Assembly: GCA_900549495.1 (NCBI GenBank)
Contig: UROL01000029.1
Location: 1 to 15,359 of the forward strand
DNA: 15,359 nt
Reading direction: 5' to 3'
From: an uncultured Eubacteriales bacterium
Lineage (GTDB): Bacteria > Bacillota > Clostridia > Oscillospirales > Oscillospiraceae
Position numbers and translations under genes: made by a program. Under the pieces are notes generated by a model. The model saw only the letters and a list, made by a program, of their open reading frames with translations. It had not been told where the DNA came from and made no database searches. The number at the start of each line of letters is the position of its first letter. Within the stretch, counting starts at the first letter, position 1. Of this stretch, positions 6,844-13,317 are shown piece by piece.

Positions 6844-8494
6844 GGGGTTCCTCTCTGTCCGGGATGCGGATTTCCACCCGGGCGCCGCCCTCTGGGCGGT
6901 TGGAAATACGCAGCAGGTCGCTGCGGTGGTACAGCAAATGCAGGGTATAGCGCACATTGCTCAGGCCCAGGTGTTCCTTGGTGAACACGGCATCCTCGGC
7001 CAGAAATTTGTCCAAAGCCTCCTGGGAGAAGCCCTCGCCGCTGTCCTCCTCCACCAGGCAGATGCCCCGGAAGTCCGGCTCTGTCAGGGGGTAGCAGCGG
7101 ATGCGGATTTCCAGCTGCTCATACAGAGTCATGGCGTGCTTAATGGAGTTCTCCACCAGGGTATAGAGCATCAGGAAGGGAATCTCCCGCTCCCGGATTT
7201 CCGGCGGGCATTCCACCTGGGAGCATATGCTCCCGGGGAAGCGCATCTCCTGCATGGCCAGATAATTTTCGATATGGGCCAGCTCCTGGGACAGGCTAAT
7301 CCAGGGGCTGCTGACATTGAGCATATACCGGATAAATTTGGCGAAGGCGGCAATGTAGGCCCGCACCTCCTCCGGCTGGCAGATATAGGTCATATTGCTG
7401 ATGGTGGTGATGGCATTCAGGAAGGAGTGGGGGCGAATCTGAGCCCGGAGCATGGTCAGCCGGTTGGCATCCTCCTGCAATTTCAAATCGTAGGTCTCAA
7501 TCCGCAGCTTGGTAATTTGCCCGGCCATGTCGTTGAAGCTCTGAAACAGGGCCGCAAATTCCCGGCTCCCTGCCTCCGCCGCCTCCAGCCGGTAGGAGAG
7601 ATTTCCTTGGGCCAGGGCCTCGTTGGCCCGAATCAGGGCGGTGCTGGGTCTGGCCACCCGGCAGTACAGCAGCCGCAGCAGCGCCACCACCAGAATCAGG
7701 CACAGGGCGCTGTCGGCAAACAGCAGCAGCGAGGCGGTGGTGCGGTTGCTTTCCGACAGCACAGGAATCACCGTCAGATAGGCCTGGGCATCCAGCAGGG
7801 GTACCGGGCAGGAGACGGTCATCTGCCTTGGTTTTTTCCCGGGTAGCTCCTGGCCCTGGGGATACCGCACTCCCTGGGCCTCCAGCCAGAACACCGGCTC
7901 CTCGCCCAGGACACTGAACTTGGCATCGATGCGGTAGTCCTCCAGGTTGCTCACCGCCCCCACCAGGTATTTTCCCATACGCACGGCCTTTTCCAGATAG
8001 GAGCATTCCCCCACCTGCATCAGGGTCCAGTGCTCGTCCCGGAAGGCGGTTTCGGTCTGCTGGGCATTTTCCCGCAGATATTCCTTCAGGGCCAGCACCT
8101 CCCGGCCATCCAGCCCGGTTCCGGCGGAGAAGAGGTAGAAATTGTTTTCCGTATCGAAGACGAAGAAGGCATCGGCATCGGCGCTGACAATGAGCTTCTC
8201 CTTCATCATATCCAGAATCTTCCGCTTGGTGGTGGCATCCATCACCGGGGAGCCGGTGCGCAGCTGGTTGGAGCTGTGCAGGGTCACCAGCAGCTCGTGG
8301 ATGTGCTCGTACATGGTCTCGGTGCGGGATTCCACATCCGCCATCCAGAGCCGGATGGAGTTCCGGTTCTCCTCCTCCACCGTCTTCCGGATTTCCACCG
8401 TCATATTGAAGCTGGTCCAGGCAAAAAAGCACAGCGCCAGCAGAATAATTGCACACAGCAGCGCCATGGTCTGCTTCCACCAGGATTTCTGCAT
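6824..8494 (-). CDS. Sensor histidine kinase, LytS/YesM type (HAMP plus His_kinase)
   Basis: A 556-residue membrane sensor kinase. Membrane helices lie at about residues 9-29 and 253-277, enclosing an extracellular sensor domain of about 220 residues. A HAMP-like linker (about 278-330) leads into the His_kinase domain. The phospho-acceptor is His356 in QIRPHSFLN; family members usually have PHFLYN or PHFFLN, so Ser357 is unusual. The ATP-binding N-box is LVENSIKH (446-453), followed by EEDSGEGF (482-489), the glycine loop GLSNVRYTL (510-518) and a final GGARVEIRIP. The start is the ATG at 8494, set by AAGGAGG (8502-8508) seven bases away; an in-frame extension to 8617 overlaps the promoter and is rejected. 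It has its own promoter (8526-8554) downstream of the binding-protein terminator. It is expected to sense an extracellular carbohydrate or the loaded binding protein and phosphorylate the adjacent regulator. Confidence 0.93.
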   Translation of the reverse strand: MQKSWWKQTMALLCAIILLALCFFAWTSFNMTVEIRKTVEEENRNSIRLWMADVESRTETMYEHIHELLVTLHSSNQLRTGSPVMDATTKRKILDMMKEKLIVSADADAFFVFDTENNFYLFSAGTGLDGREVLALKEYLRENAQQTETAFRDEHWTLMQVGECSYLEKAVRMGKYLVGAVSNLEDYRIDAKFSVLGEEPVFWLEAQGVRYPQGQELPGKKPRQMTVSCPVPLLDAQAYLTVIPVLSESNRTTASLLLFADSALCLILVVALLRLLYCRVARPSTALIRANEALAQGNLSYRLEAAEAGSREFAALFQSFNDMAGQITKLRIETYDLKLQEDANRLTMLRAQIRPHSFLNAITTISNMTYICQPEEVRAYIAAFAKFIRYMLNVSSPWISLSQELAHIENYLAMQEMRFPGSICSQVECPPEIREREIPFLMLYTLVENSIKHAMTLYEQLEIRIRCYPLTEPDFRGICLVEEDSGEGFSQEALDKFLAEDAVFTKEHLGLSNVRYTLHLLYHRSDLLRISNRPEGGARVEIRIPDREEPHEDIDL

Positions 8495-8525
8495 TCCCGC
8501 CCCTCCTTGGTTTCGGTTTTTCTCC

Positions 8526-8554
8526 ATTATACCGGCTTCCCCGGGAAAAAACAA
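8526..8554 (-). promoter_or_regulatory. Predicted sigma-A promoter of the kinase/regulator operon
   Basis: On the - strand, -10 TATAAT (8531-8526) is a perfect match and -35 TTGTTT (8554-8549) a weak one (3/6), separated by exactly 17 bases. The weak -35 suggests an activator. The adjacent direct repeats at 8540-8570 are the candidate binding site. The transcript would start near 8519, about 25 bases before the kinase ATG. Confidence 0.75.
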
Positions 8555-8570
8555 TGTGTACCCGGGAAAA
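8540..8570 (-). repeat. Direct repeat TTTTCCCGGG x2, 21-bp spacing, candidate activator site
   Basis: The ten bases TTTTCCCGGG (- strand) occur at 8570-8561 and again at 8549-8540, exactly 21 bp apart. The downstream copy lies across the -35/spacer boundary of the kinase promoter. AraC-type regulators commonly bind two direct half-sites about 21 bp (two helical turns) apart, so this is a plausible autoregulatory site for the neighbouring response regulator. Binding is inference. Confidence 0.5.
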
Positions 8571-8577
8571 TCCCCGA

Positions 8578-8622
8578 AGAAAGCAAAGCTGGCTGCCTCA
8601 CCGGAAAGGCAAGGCAACCAGC
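8578..8622 (-). terminator. Rho-independent terminator after the solute-binding protein gene
   Basis: On the - strand, GCTGGTTGCCT (8622-8612) pairs with AGGCAGCCAGC (8598-8588) through an 11-pair stem containing one G-U pair. The loop is 13 bases and TTTGCTTTCTT follows. It lies 16 bases past the TAA of the binding-protein gene and would make that gene largely monocistronic. Confidence 0.78.
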
Positions 8623-8638
8623 CGCAATTGGAAGGGAA

Positions 8639-10108
8639 TTACTGATTGGAAGCCAACCATGCGTCGGCCTGGGCCTGGTAATCCGCAATAATGGTGTCGA
8701 TGCCTGCGGATTGCAGGTCGCTGAGGAACTGGTCATACACACCGGAATCCGGGTCCACGTCGCCGAAGTTCAGCACATCCTTGTACTGGGAAACCACGTT
8801 GGTAACGGCGGCGTACTCGTTCATCACGTTGGCATTGGTGGGGTTGAAGCCGTACAGGGGAGGTGCCCAGGCTTCCTTCATCAGCTTCATGCCGTACTCG
8901 CTGTTGGAGCCGGAGTTGGTGTTGGCGAAGGGCAGGCCCTGGAAGCCGTTGCCGATGATGCCGCAGGAATACATGCAGTTATAGGGGATGGTGTTGGCAT
9001 CCATGCCCTCGGGATAGTCGCAGACGGTGTGGTCTTCATTCCACACATAGTCCTGACCCTCTGCACCGTAAATCAGGGTGTCCCACACGAACTCGTCGCA
9101 GTACAGCAGATTGATGAAGGAGGCGGCGGCGCTGGGATTCTTGCAGGTGTAGGAGATGCCGATGCCGCAGCCGTCGTTGGTCAGGTCGGAGATGCCGATG
9201 GTAACGGCCTCAAAGTCAGCGCCGTAGTAGTTCATCTTGTCGAACATGTCGCTGATGGCGGGAACGTCGGCGGAGTGACCCATGATAACGCCCTTGGAGG
9301 AGCCGGACATCACAGCCTCGTCATGGGACAGGGTGTTGGCAGAGCCCTCGGGGTCGCAGTAGCCCTTCTGGCGGAAGTCATAGGCTCTTCTGCAGGCATC
9401 CCGGTAGGCATCGGTGGCGTAGTAGTTCACCAGCTGGGTGCTCTCCCCCTGGGTGGCGGCGTACTGGCCCACCAGAGCGGTATGGGTGGCGAAGTTTTGC
9501 AGCTGATAGAACTGGTCGGTGTAGACCAGGAAGTGCTCGGAGGGATAGGCCTCCTTCAAAGCAGCCAGGCACTCATCCAGGGTGTCCAAATCGTGAACCT
9601 TGGACATATCGTACTTACCGGCCACCAGGTCGTTGTTGTATATGAACTTCCAGTCCAGAACGGTGCCGAAGTACCGGGGAATCATATACACGGAGCCGCC
9701 CAGCTTGCCGTTGTTCATAATCTCACCCAGCATCTGGACGGTGGGCTGCAGCTCGTTTTCCAGGTAATCGTCCAGGGGCAGCAGGTAGCCCTGGTCTACG
9801 AAGGAGGGCATGTTGTCGAACATCATCACCAGGTCGGGGCCATTGCCGCCGGCCAGCTCCATGGGAACCACGGTGAACAGGTCCGCAATGGGAATGATGG
9901 TCAAATCCAGAACATAGTCCACTCCCAGGGTGTTGGTCAGGTAGTCGTTGATGACGTTTTCAACGGTCTTGGTAGCTTCCTTGCTGGGAACGGTCATCAG
10001 GGTGGCCATTTCCAGTTTGACGTGGGTAACGTTGTCTGCCTTGGCGCTGACGGCGCCCAGGCTCAGCACCATAGCCAGTGCCAGAGCAAGAGCCAGAACT
10101 TTCTTCAT
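8639..10108 (-). CDS. Extracellular solute-binding protein of a carbohydrate ABC transporter (no lipobox)
   Basis: A 489-residue secreted binding protein of the sugar-binding (family 1) type. The C-terminal half resembles the DUF3502-containing binding proteins that accompany LplB/LplC permeases. The signal peptide is clear: MKK, a Leu/Ala/Val core to about residue 20, and a likely type I cleavage after AKA (residues 22-24). There is no cysteine in the signal region, so the usual lipoprotein anchor of Gram-positive binding proteins is missing. Recognisable binding-protein segments include GGNGPDLVMMFDNMPSFVD and GYLLPLDDYLE. The start is supported by GGGAGG upstream and the terminator by the hairpin at 8578-8622. 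It presumably captures the ligand for the permeases at 2621-4510, although five genes separate it from the end of that operon. The ligand is unknown; the divergent uronate genes suggest a uronic-acid-containing oligosaccharide. Confidence 0.92.
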   Translation of the reverse strand: MKKVLALALALAMVLSLGAVSAKADNVTHVKLEMATLMTVPSKEATKTVENVINDYLTNTLGVDYVLDLTIIPIADLFTVVPMELAGGNGPDLVMMFDNMPSFVDQGYLLPLDDYLENELQPTVQMLGEIMNNGKLGGSVYMIPRYFGTVLDWKFIYNNDLVAGKYDMSKVHDLDTLDECLAALKEAYPSEHFLVYTDQFYQLQNFATHTALVGQYAATQGESTQLVNYYATDAYRDACRRAYDFRQKGYCDPEGSANTLSHDEAVMSGSSKGVIMGHSADVPAISDMFDKMNYYGADFEAVTIGISDLTNDGCGIGISYTCKNPSAAASFINLLYCDEFVWDTLIYGAEGQDYVWNEDHTVCDYPEGMDANTIPYNCMYSCGIIGNGFQGLPFANTNSGSNSEYGMKLMKEAWAPPLYGFNPTNANVMNEYAAVTNVVSQYKDVLNFGDVDPDSGVYDQFLSDLQSAGIDTIIADYQAQADAWLASNQ

Positions 10109-10251
10109 TTCGCATTTCCTCCCATTTGTTATGGTGGGGTCTCAGCCCCTGGCTTTATTAAAGCAGACGGCAGCCTGTTCCGCTTTTGAAAAAGATGCCT
10201 TTGCATTCAAAAATAATCCCATTGCCCCGGCTGCGCCCCCCAACAAACGAT

Positions 10252-10276
10252 AAAAGTAAAACAGCAGTTCACTTTT
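10252..10276. promoter_or_regulatory. 25-bp imperfect palindrome, candidate operator
   Basis: Arms AAAAGTAAA (10252-10260) and TTCACTTTT (10268-10276) are complementary at 8 of 9 positions around a seven-base centre. The site lies about 28 bases upstream of the -10-like element of the uronate operon, where a repressor or activator dimer could act. Which regulator binds is unknown; none of the usual uronate repressors is encoded in the window. Confidence 0.4.
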
Positions 10277-10330
10277 TTGCTATTCCCTCTCCCCGCCGTC
10301 CTGTATGATAAAGGTACCAAAAAATGAAAC

Positions 10331-10336
10331 AGGAGG
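10331..10336 (+). promoter_or_regulatory. Ribosome binding site that fixes the UxaA start
   Basis: AGGAGG lies eight bases before the ATG at 10345. An in-frame ATG at 10324 precedes this site and lacks its own, so the protein is taken to begin at 10345 (MGNFEN). Confidence 0.85.
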
Positions 10337-10344
10337 ACTTTATT

Positions 10345-11433
10345 ATGGGCAATTTTGAAAATGCCAAAGTTCAGGTGGCCCAGGGCTGGCTCCAGGGCAG
10401 CGTGGAGGGGCTGTATGCCTTCCCCCACCCCTTTGGCTGCTCCCAGACCGGGGAGGACCATGCCCGCACCCGGCGGCTGCTGGCGGCACTGGCCCGGCAT
10501 CCCAACGCAGGGGGCGTGCTGGTGCTGGGGCTGGGCTGCGAAAACCTCACCCACCAGCAATTTTTGGAGGAGCTGGGGCCATATGACCGGAACCGGATTC
10601 AATTCCTCACCTGCCAGCAGGTGGAGGATGAGATGGCCGCCGGGAGGCAGATGCTGACCGCCCTGGCAGAATATGCCGGGCAATTCCGCCGGGAGCCCAT
10701 TCCCGCCAGTGAGCTGATTGTGGGCATGAAATGCGGTGGCTCCGACGGACTCTCCGGGGTCACCGCCAACCCCACGGTGGGGCGGTTTTCCGACCGGCTT
10801 ATCGCCATGGGTGGCTCCACGGTGCTGACGGAGGTGCCGGAGATGTTCGGGGCGGAGGGCTTTCTGCTGAACCGCTGCCGGAATGCGGCGGTATTCCAGA
10901 AGGCCGTGGATATGATTAACGGCTTCAAGGACTACTTCCTCCGGCAGGGGGAGGCGGTATACGAAAATCCCAGCCCGGGGAACAAGGCCGGGGGCATCAC
11001 CACCCTGGAAGACAAATCCTGCGGCTGCGTGCAGAAGGGGGGCAGCGCCCCCATTATGGATGCCATTGGCTACGGCTGTCAGGTGCAGAGCCGGGGGCTA
11101 AATCTGCTCTATGGGCCAGGGAACGACCTGGTATCCTCCACGGCGCTGACGGCGGCGGGGGCCCACCTGATTCTCTTCACCACCGGCCGGGGCACCCCCT
11201 TCGGGGCACCGGCCCCCACCCTGAAAATTGCCACCAATACCCCTCTGGCCCAAAAGAAATCCGGCTGGATTGACTTCAACGCCGGTGTGGTTGCCGACGG
11301 AGGGTGCACCCTGGACCAGGCGGCGGAGCAGCTGATGCAGCTGGTGCTGGAAACCGCCTCCGGCCAGCAGACCCAGGCGGAGCGCAAGGGGTATCGGGAG
11401 ATTTCCATATTCAAAGGCGGCGTGGTGCTGTAG
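10345..11433 (+). CDS. uxaA: UxaA-family hydrolase, altronate dehydratase-like, short form
   Basis: A 362-residue protein matching the catalytic C-terminal domain of the altronate/galactarate dehydratase family (GD_AH_C). Altronate dehydratase converts D-altronate to 2-keto-3-deoxygluconate and needs Fe2+. Diagnostic segments are HPFGCSQTGEDH (28-39), GVLVLGLGCEN (57-67), MKCGGSDGLSGVTANP (128-143) and the EDKSCGCVQKGG region (222-233); C32, C65 and C130 are candidate metal or catalytic residues. Two things are missing: the separate or fused N-terminal SAF domain, and the GRxGxRN start of the catalytic domain that normally precedes the HPFGC region by some 25-40 residues. A stop codon at 10309 in this frame rules out an unnoticed 5' extension. 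KDPG aldolase and KDG kinase follow 50 and about 710 bases later, which supports an altronate role; another sugar-acid dehydratase activity is possible. Confidence 0.85.
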   Translation: MGNFENAKVQVAQGWLQGSVEGLYAFPHPFGCSQTGEDHARTRRLLAALARHPNAGGVLVLGLGCENLTHQQFLEELGPYDRNRIQFLTCQQVEDEMAAGRQMLTALAEYAGQFRREPIPASELIVGMKCGGSDGLSGVTANPTVGRFSDRLIAMGGSTVLTEVPEMFGAEGFLLNRCRNAAVFQKAVDMINGFKDYFLRQGEAVYENPSPGNKAGGITTLEDKSCGCVQKGGSAPIMDAIGYGCQVQSRGLNLLYGPGNDLVSSTALTAAGAHLILFTTGRGTPFGAPAPTLKIATNTPLAQKKSGWIDFNAGVVADGGCTLDQAAEQLMQLVLETASGQQTQAERKGYREISIFKGGVVL

Positions 11434-11483
11434 CCGCAGCACCGGCCCACAACACCGAATTTACATCAAGGAGGAATACCCAT

Positions 11484-12125
11484 ATGAACGAGTTGCAGCA
11501 AAAAATCAGCGCCATTGGCGTGGTGCCGGTGATTAAGCTGACCAACCCCACCCGGGATGCCGGGCCTTTGGCCGACGCCCTGTGCGCCGGTGGGGTGCCG
11601 GTGGCGGAGATTACCTTCCGGGCCGCCGGGGCGGATGAGGCCATGGCCATCATGCTGGCACGGCATCCGGAGATGCTGGTGGGAGCGGGCACCGTGCTGA
11701 CCACCGAAATGGTGGACAGAACCATTGCCGCCGGGGGCAGATTCGTGGTCACGCCCGGGCTGGACATTGAAATTGTAAAGTACTGCCAGGAAAAGGGCAT
11801 CACCTGCTTCCCCGGCTGCACCACCCCCACGGACTACCACGCAGCCTACAAGCTGGGGCTGGAGGTGCTGAAATTCTTCCCCGCCGAGCAAAGCGGCGGA
11901 CTGGCCAAAATTAAGGCCATGGCCGCTCCCTTCCCCATGTTCCGGGTGATGCCCACCGGCGGCGTGAACCTGAAAAATCTGGCAGAGTATGCCGCCAGTC
12001 CCATTATCGCCGCCTGCGGCGGCAGCTATATGTGCCCGGACAAGCTGATTCAGGCCGGTGCCTGGGAGGAAATTACCGACCTGTGCCGCCAGTCCGTGGA
12101 AATTGTGAAAAAGGCCCGGGGATAA
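11484..12125 (+). CDS. eda: 2-keto-3-deoxy-6-phosphogluconate (KDPG) aldolase
   Basis: A 213-residue class I aldolase that splits KDPG into pyruvate and glyceraldehyde 3-phosphate in the cytosol, the last step of the uronate and Entner-Doudoroff routes. The Schiff-base lysine is K130 in LKFFPAEQ. The general acid/base glutamate is E42 in AEITFR, with R46 nearby, and the GAGTVLT (67-73) and MPTGGV (156-161) phosphate/pyruvate-binding segments are intact. Length fits the family (about 205-215). The frame extends upstream into the previous gene, but AAGGAGG before the ATG at 11484 gives the start. It lies 50 bases after the UxaA stop and 21 bases before the KDG kinase, clearly one operon. All catalytic residues are present, so it should be functional. 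Confidence 0.95.
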   Translation: MNELQQKISAIGVVPVIKLTNPTRDAGPLADALCAGGVPVAEITFRAAGADEAMAIMLARHPEMLVGAGTVLTTEMVDRTIAAGGRFVVTPGLDIEIVKYCQEKGITCFPGCTTPTDYHAAYKLGLEVLKFFPAEQSGGLAKIKAMAAPFPMFRVMPTGGVNLKNLAEYAASPIIAACGGSYMCPDKLIQAGAWEEITDLCRQSVEIVKKARG

Positions 12126-12146
12126 TTCAACAGGAGGGAAAGAAAC

Positions 12147-13175
12147 ATGTCTAAAATTGTAACCTTCGGTGAGCTGATGCTCCGGCTTCAGCCCTACAAC
12201 TATGAGCGCTTCGTCCAGTGCGACCATGTGGAGTTCACCTTCGGCGGCGGCGAGGCCAATGTGGCGGTGTCCCTTGCCAATTATGGCATGGATGCAGCCT
12301 ACGTCACCAAGCTGCCCACCCACGCCATCGGTCAGGCGGCGGTGAATTCCCTGCGCCGCTACGGTGTGGACACCTCCAAGATTGTCCGGGGCGGCGACCG
12401 GGTGGGCATTTACTTTAACGAAAAGGGCGCTTCCCAGCGGGGCAGCGTGTGCATCTACGACCGGGCCCACTCCGCCATCGCCCTGGCCCAGCCCGAGGAC
12501 TTCGACTGGGATGCCATTTTTGAGGGAGCCGAGTGGTTCCACTTCACCGGCATTACCCCGGCCCTGGGCGGGCATCTGGTGGAGATTTGCCGTCAGGCCT
12601 GCCAGGCGGCCAAGGCCCACGGCTGCAAGATTTCCTGCGACCTGAACTACCGGGGCAAGCTCTGGACCCGGCAGCAGGCCCGGGAGGCCATGACCGAGCT
12701 GTGCCGGTATGTGGACGTGTGCATCAGCAACGAGGAGGACGCCAAGGATGTCTTCGGCATTGAGGCCGAGGCCACGGACATTTACGGCGGCAGCCTGAAC
12801 CACCAGGGCTATAAGTCCGTTGCCAAGCAGCTGGCGGATAAATTCCACTTTGAAATGGTGGCCATCACCCTCCGGGAAAGCCACTCCGCCTTTGACAACG
12901 GCTGGAGCGCCATGCTCTACAACGCCGCCAAGGACGAGTATTGCTTCTCCAAGAAATACGATTTGCACATCATCGACCGGGTAGGTGGCGGCGACAGCTT
13001 CGGCGGCGGCCTGATTTACAGCCTGCTCTCCGGCAAGGACACCCAGCAGGCCGTGGAATTCGCCGTAGCCGCCTCTGCCCTGAAGCACTCCATCGAGGGC
13101 GACTACAACATGGTCACCGTAGCCGAGGTAGAAAAGCTGGCCGGCGGCGACGGCTCCGGCAGAATCCAGCGGTGA
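12147..13175 (+). CDS. kdgK: 2-keto-3-deoxygluconate kinase (PfkB family)
   Basis: A 342-residue ribokinase-family sugar kinase that phosphorylates 2-keto-3-deoxygluconate to KDPG using ATP. The N-terminal GELMLRL and FGGGEANVA (32-40) sugar-binding motif and the PfkB signature DRVGGGDSFGGG (277-288) with catalytic base D283 are clear. SCDLNYRGKLW (163-173) is typical of KDG kinases rather than fructokinases. AGGAGGG lies upstream of the ATG. Its product is the substrate of the aldolase encoded just before it, and its substrate is the product of the UxaA-type enzyme, so the three genes form a complete altronate-to-triose route. A strong terminator follows at 13206. Assignment as KdgK rather than another PfkB kinase rests on motif plus context. 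Confidence 0.92.
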   Translation: MSKIVTFGELMLRLQPYNYERFVQCDHVEFTFGGGEANVAVSLANYGMDAAYVTKLPTHAIGQAAVNSLRRYGVDTSKIVRGGDRVGIYFNEKGASQRGSVCIYDRAHSAIALAQPEDFDWDAIFEGAEWFHFTGITPALGGHLVEICRQACQAAKAHGCKISCDLNYRGKLWTRQQAREAMTELCRYVDVCISNEEDAKDVFGIEAEATDIYGGSLNHQGYKSVAKQLADKFHFEMVAITLRESHSAFDNGWSAMLYNAAKDEYCFSKKYDLHIIDRVGGGDSFGGGLIYSLLSGKDTQQAVEFAVAASALKHSIEGDYNMVTVAEVEKLAGGDGSGRIQR

Positions 13176-13205
13176 TTTAGTGCCTGGCATCTACTGAAAA
13201 TACTG

Positions 13206-13243
13206 CGGCGCCACCCCTACCGGGGGTGGCGCCGATGCTTTTA
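13206..13243 (+). terminator. Rho-independent terminator of the uronate operon
   Basis: The 12-base arms CGGCGCCACCCC (13206-13217) and GGGGTGGCGCCG (13223-13234) are perfectly complementary around a five-base loop, followed by ATGCTTTTA. It begins 31 bases after the kdgK stop. Confidence 0.88.
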
Positions 13244-13256
13244 TAGGATAGCGGGC

Positions 13257-13298
13257 AAAAGGCGCCCCGGCAGCTGGGTTGGCAGACTGTCGGGGCGC
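13257..13298 (-). terminator. Rho-independent terminator of the cysteine desulfidase gene
   Basis: On the - strand, GCGCCCCGACAG (13298-13287) pairs with CTGCCGGGGCGC (13273-13262) in a 12-pair stem with one G-U pair, followed by CTTTTGCC. It lies 20 bases past the desulfidase stop and faces the kdgK terminator, insulating the two convergent transcripts. Confidence 0.82.
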
Positions 13299-13317
13299 TT
13301 TGTGTTTGTGTGGGGCT

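Larger units (their letters stand above)
10109..10344. promoter_or_regulatory. Divergent control region between the binding-protein gene and the uronate operon
   Basis: This 236-base region separates two divergent start codons. For the + strand operon a -10-like TATGAT (10304-10309) is visible, but at 17 bases only TATTCC (10281-10286) stands at -35, so an activator or de-repression is probable. For the - strand gene I find TTTAAT (10162-10157) without a good -35. Other marks are the palindrome at 10252-10276, an interrupted inverted repeat with arms TTTTGA/TCAAAA (10184-10189, 10207-10212) and ATGC/GCAT, and GGGG...CCCC arms at 10136-10149. No RNA gene is evident. Confidence 0.55.

Noticed and set aside
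6844..6957. A 38-codon N-terminal extension of the response regulator
   Set aside because: Cys/Thr-rich residues unlike a receiver domain; the ATG at 6843 has AGAGAGGA upstream and begins the REC fold exactly.
8495..8617. A 41-codon N-terminal extension of the kinase
   Set aside because: It would place coding sequence over a TATAAT promoter and the upstream terminator; AAGGAGG sits correctly for the ATG at 8494.
8030..10189. A 719-codon open frame on the + strand opposite the kinase and binding-protein genes
   Set aside because: It is antisense to two well-supported genes, crosses their terminator and promoter, has low-complexity Val/Gly/His-rich composition, and shows no family motif or ribosome binding site.
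10109..10344. Riboswitch or small RNA in the divergent intergenic region
   Set aside because: Only short hairpins and one palindrome are visible; no known aptamer pattern and no hairpin plus T-run terminator were found.
11466..13190. A 574-codon open frame on the - strand across eda and kdgK
   Set aside because: It lies opposite two genes with intact catalytic motifs; its Gly/His/Ala-rich translation is typical of the reverse strand of GC-rich coding DNA.
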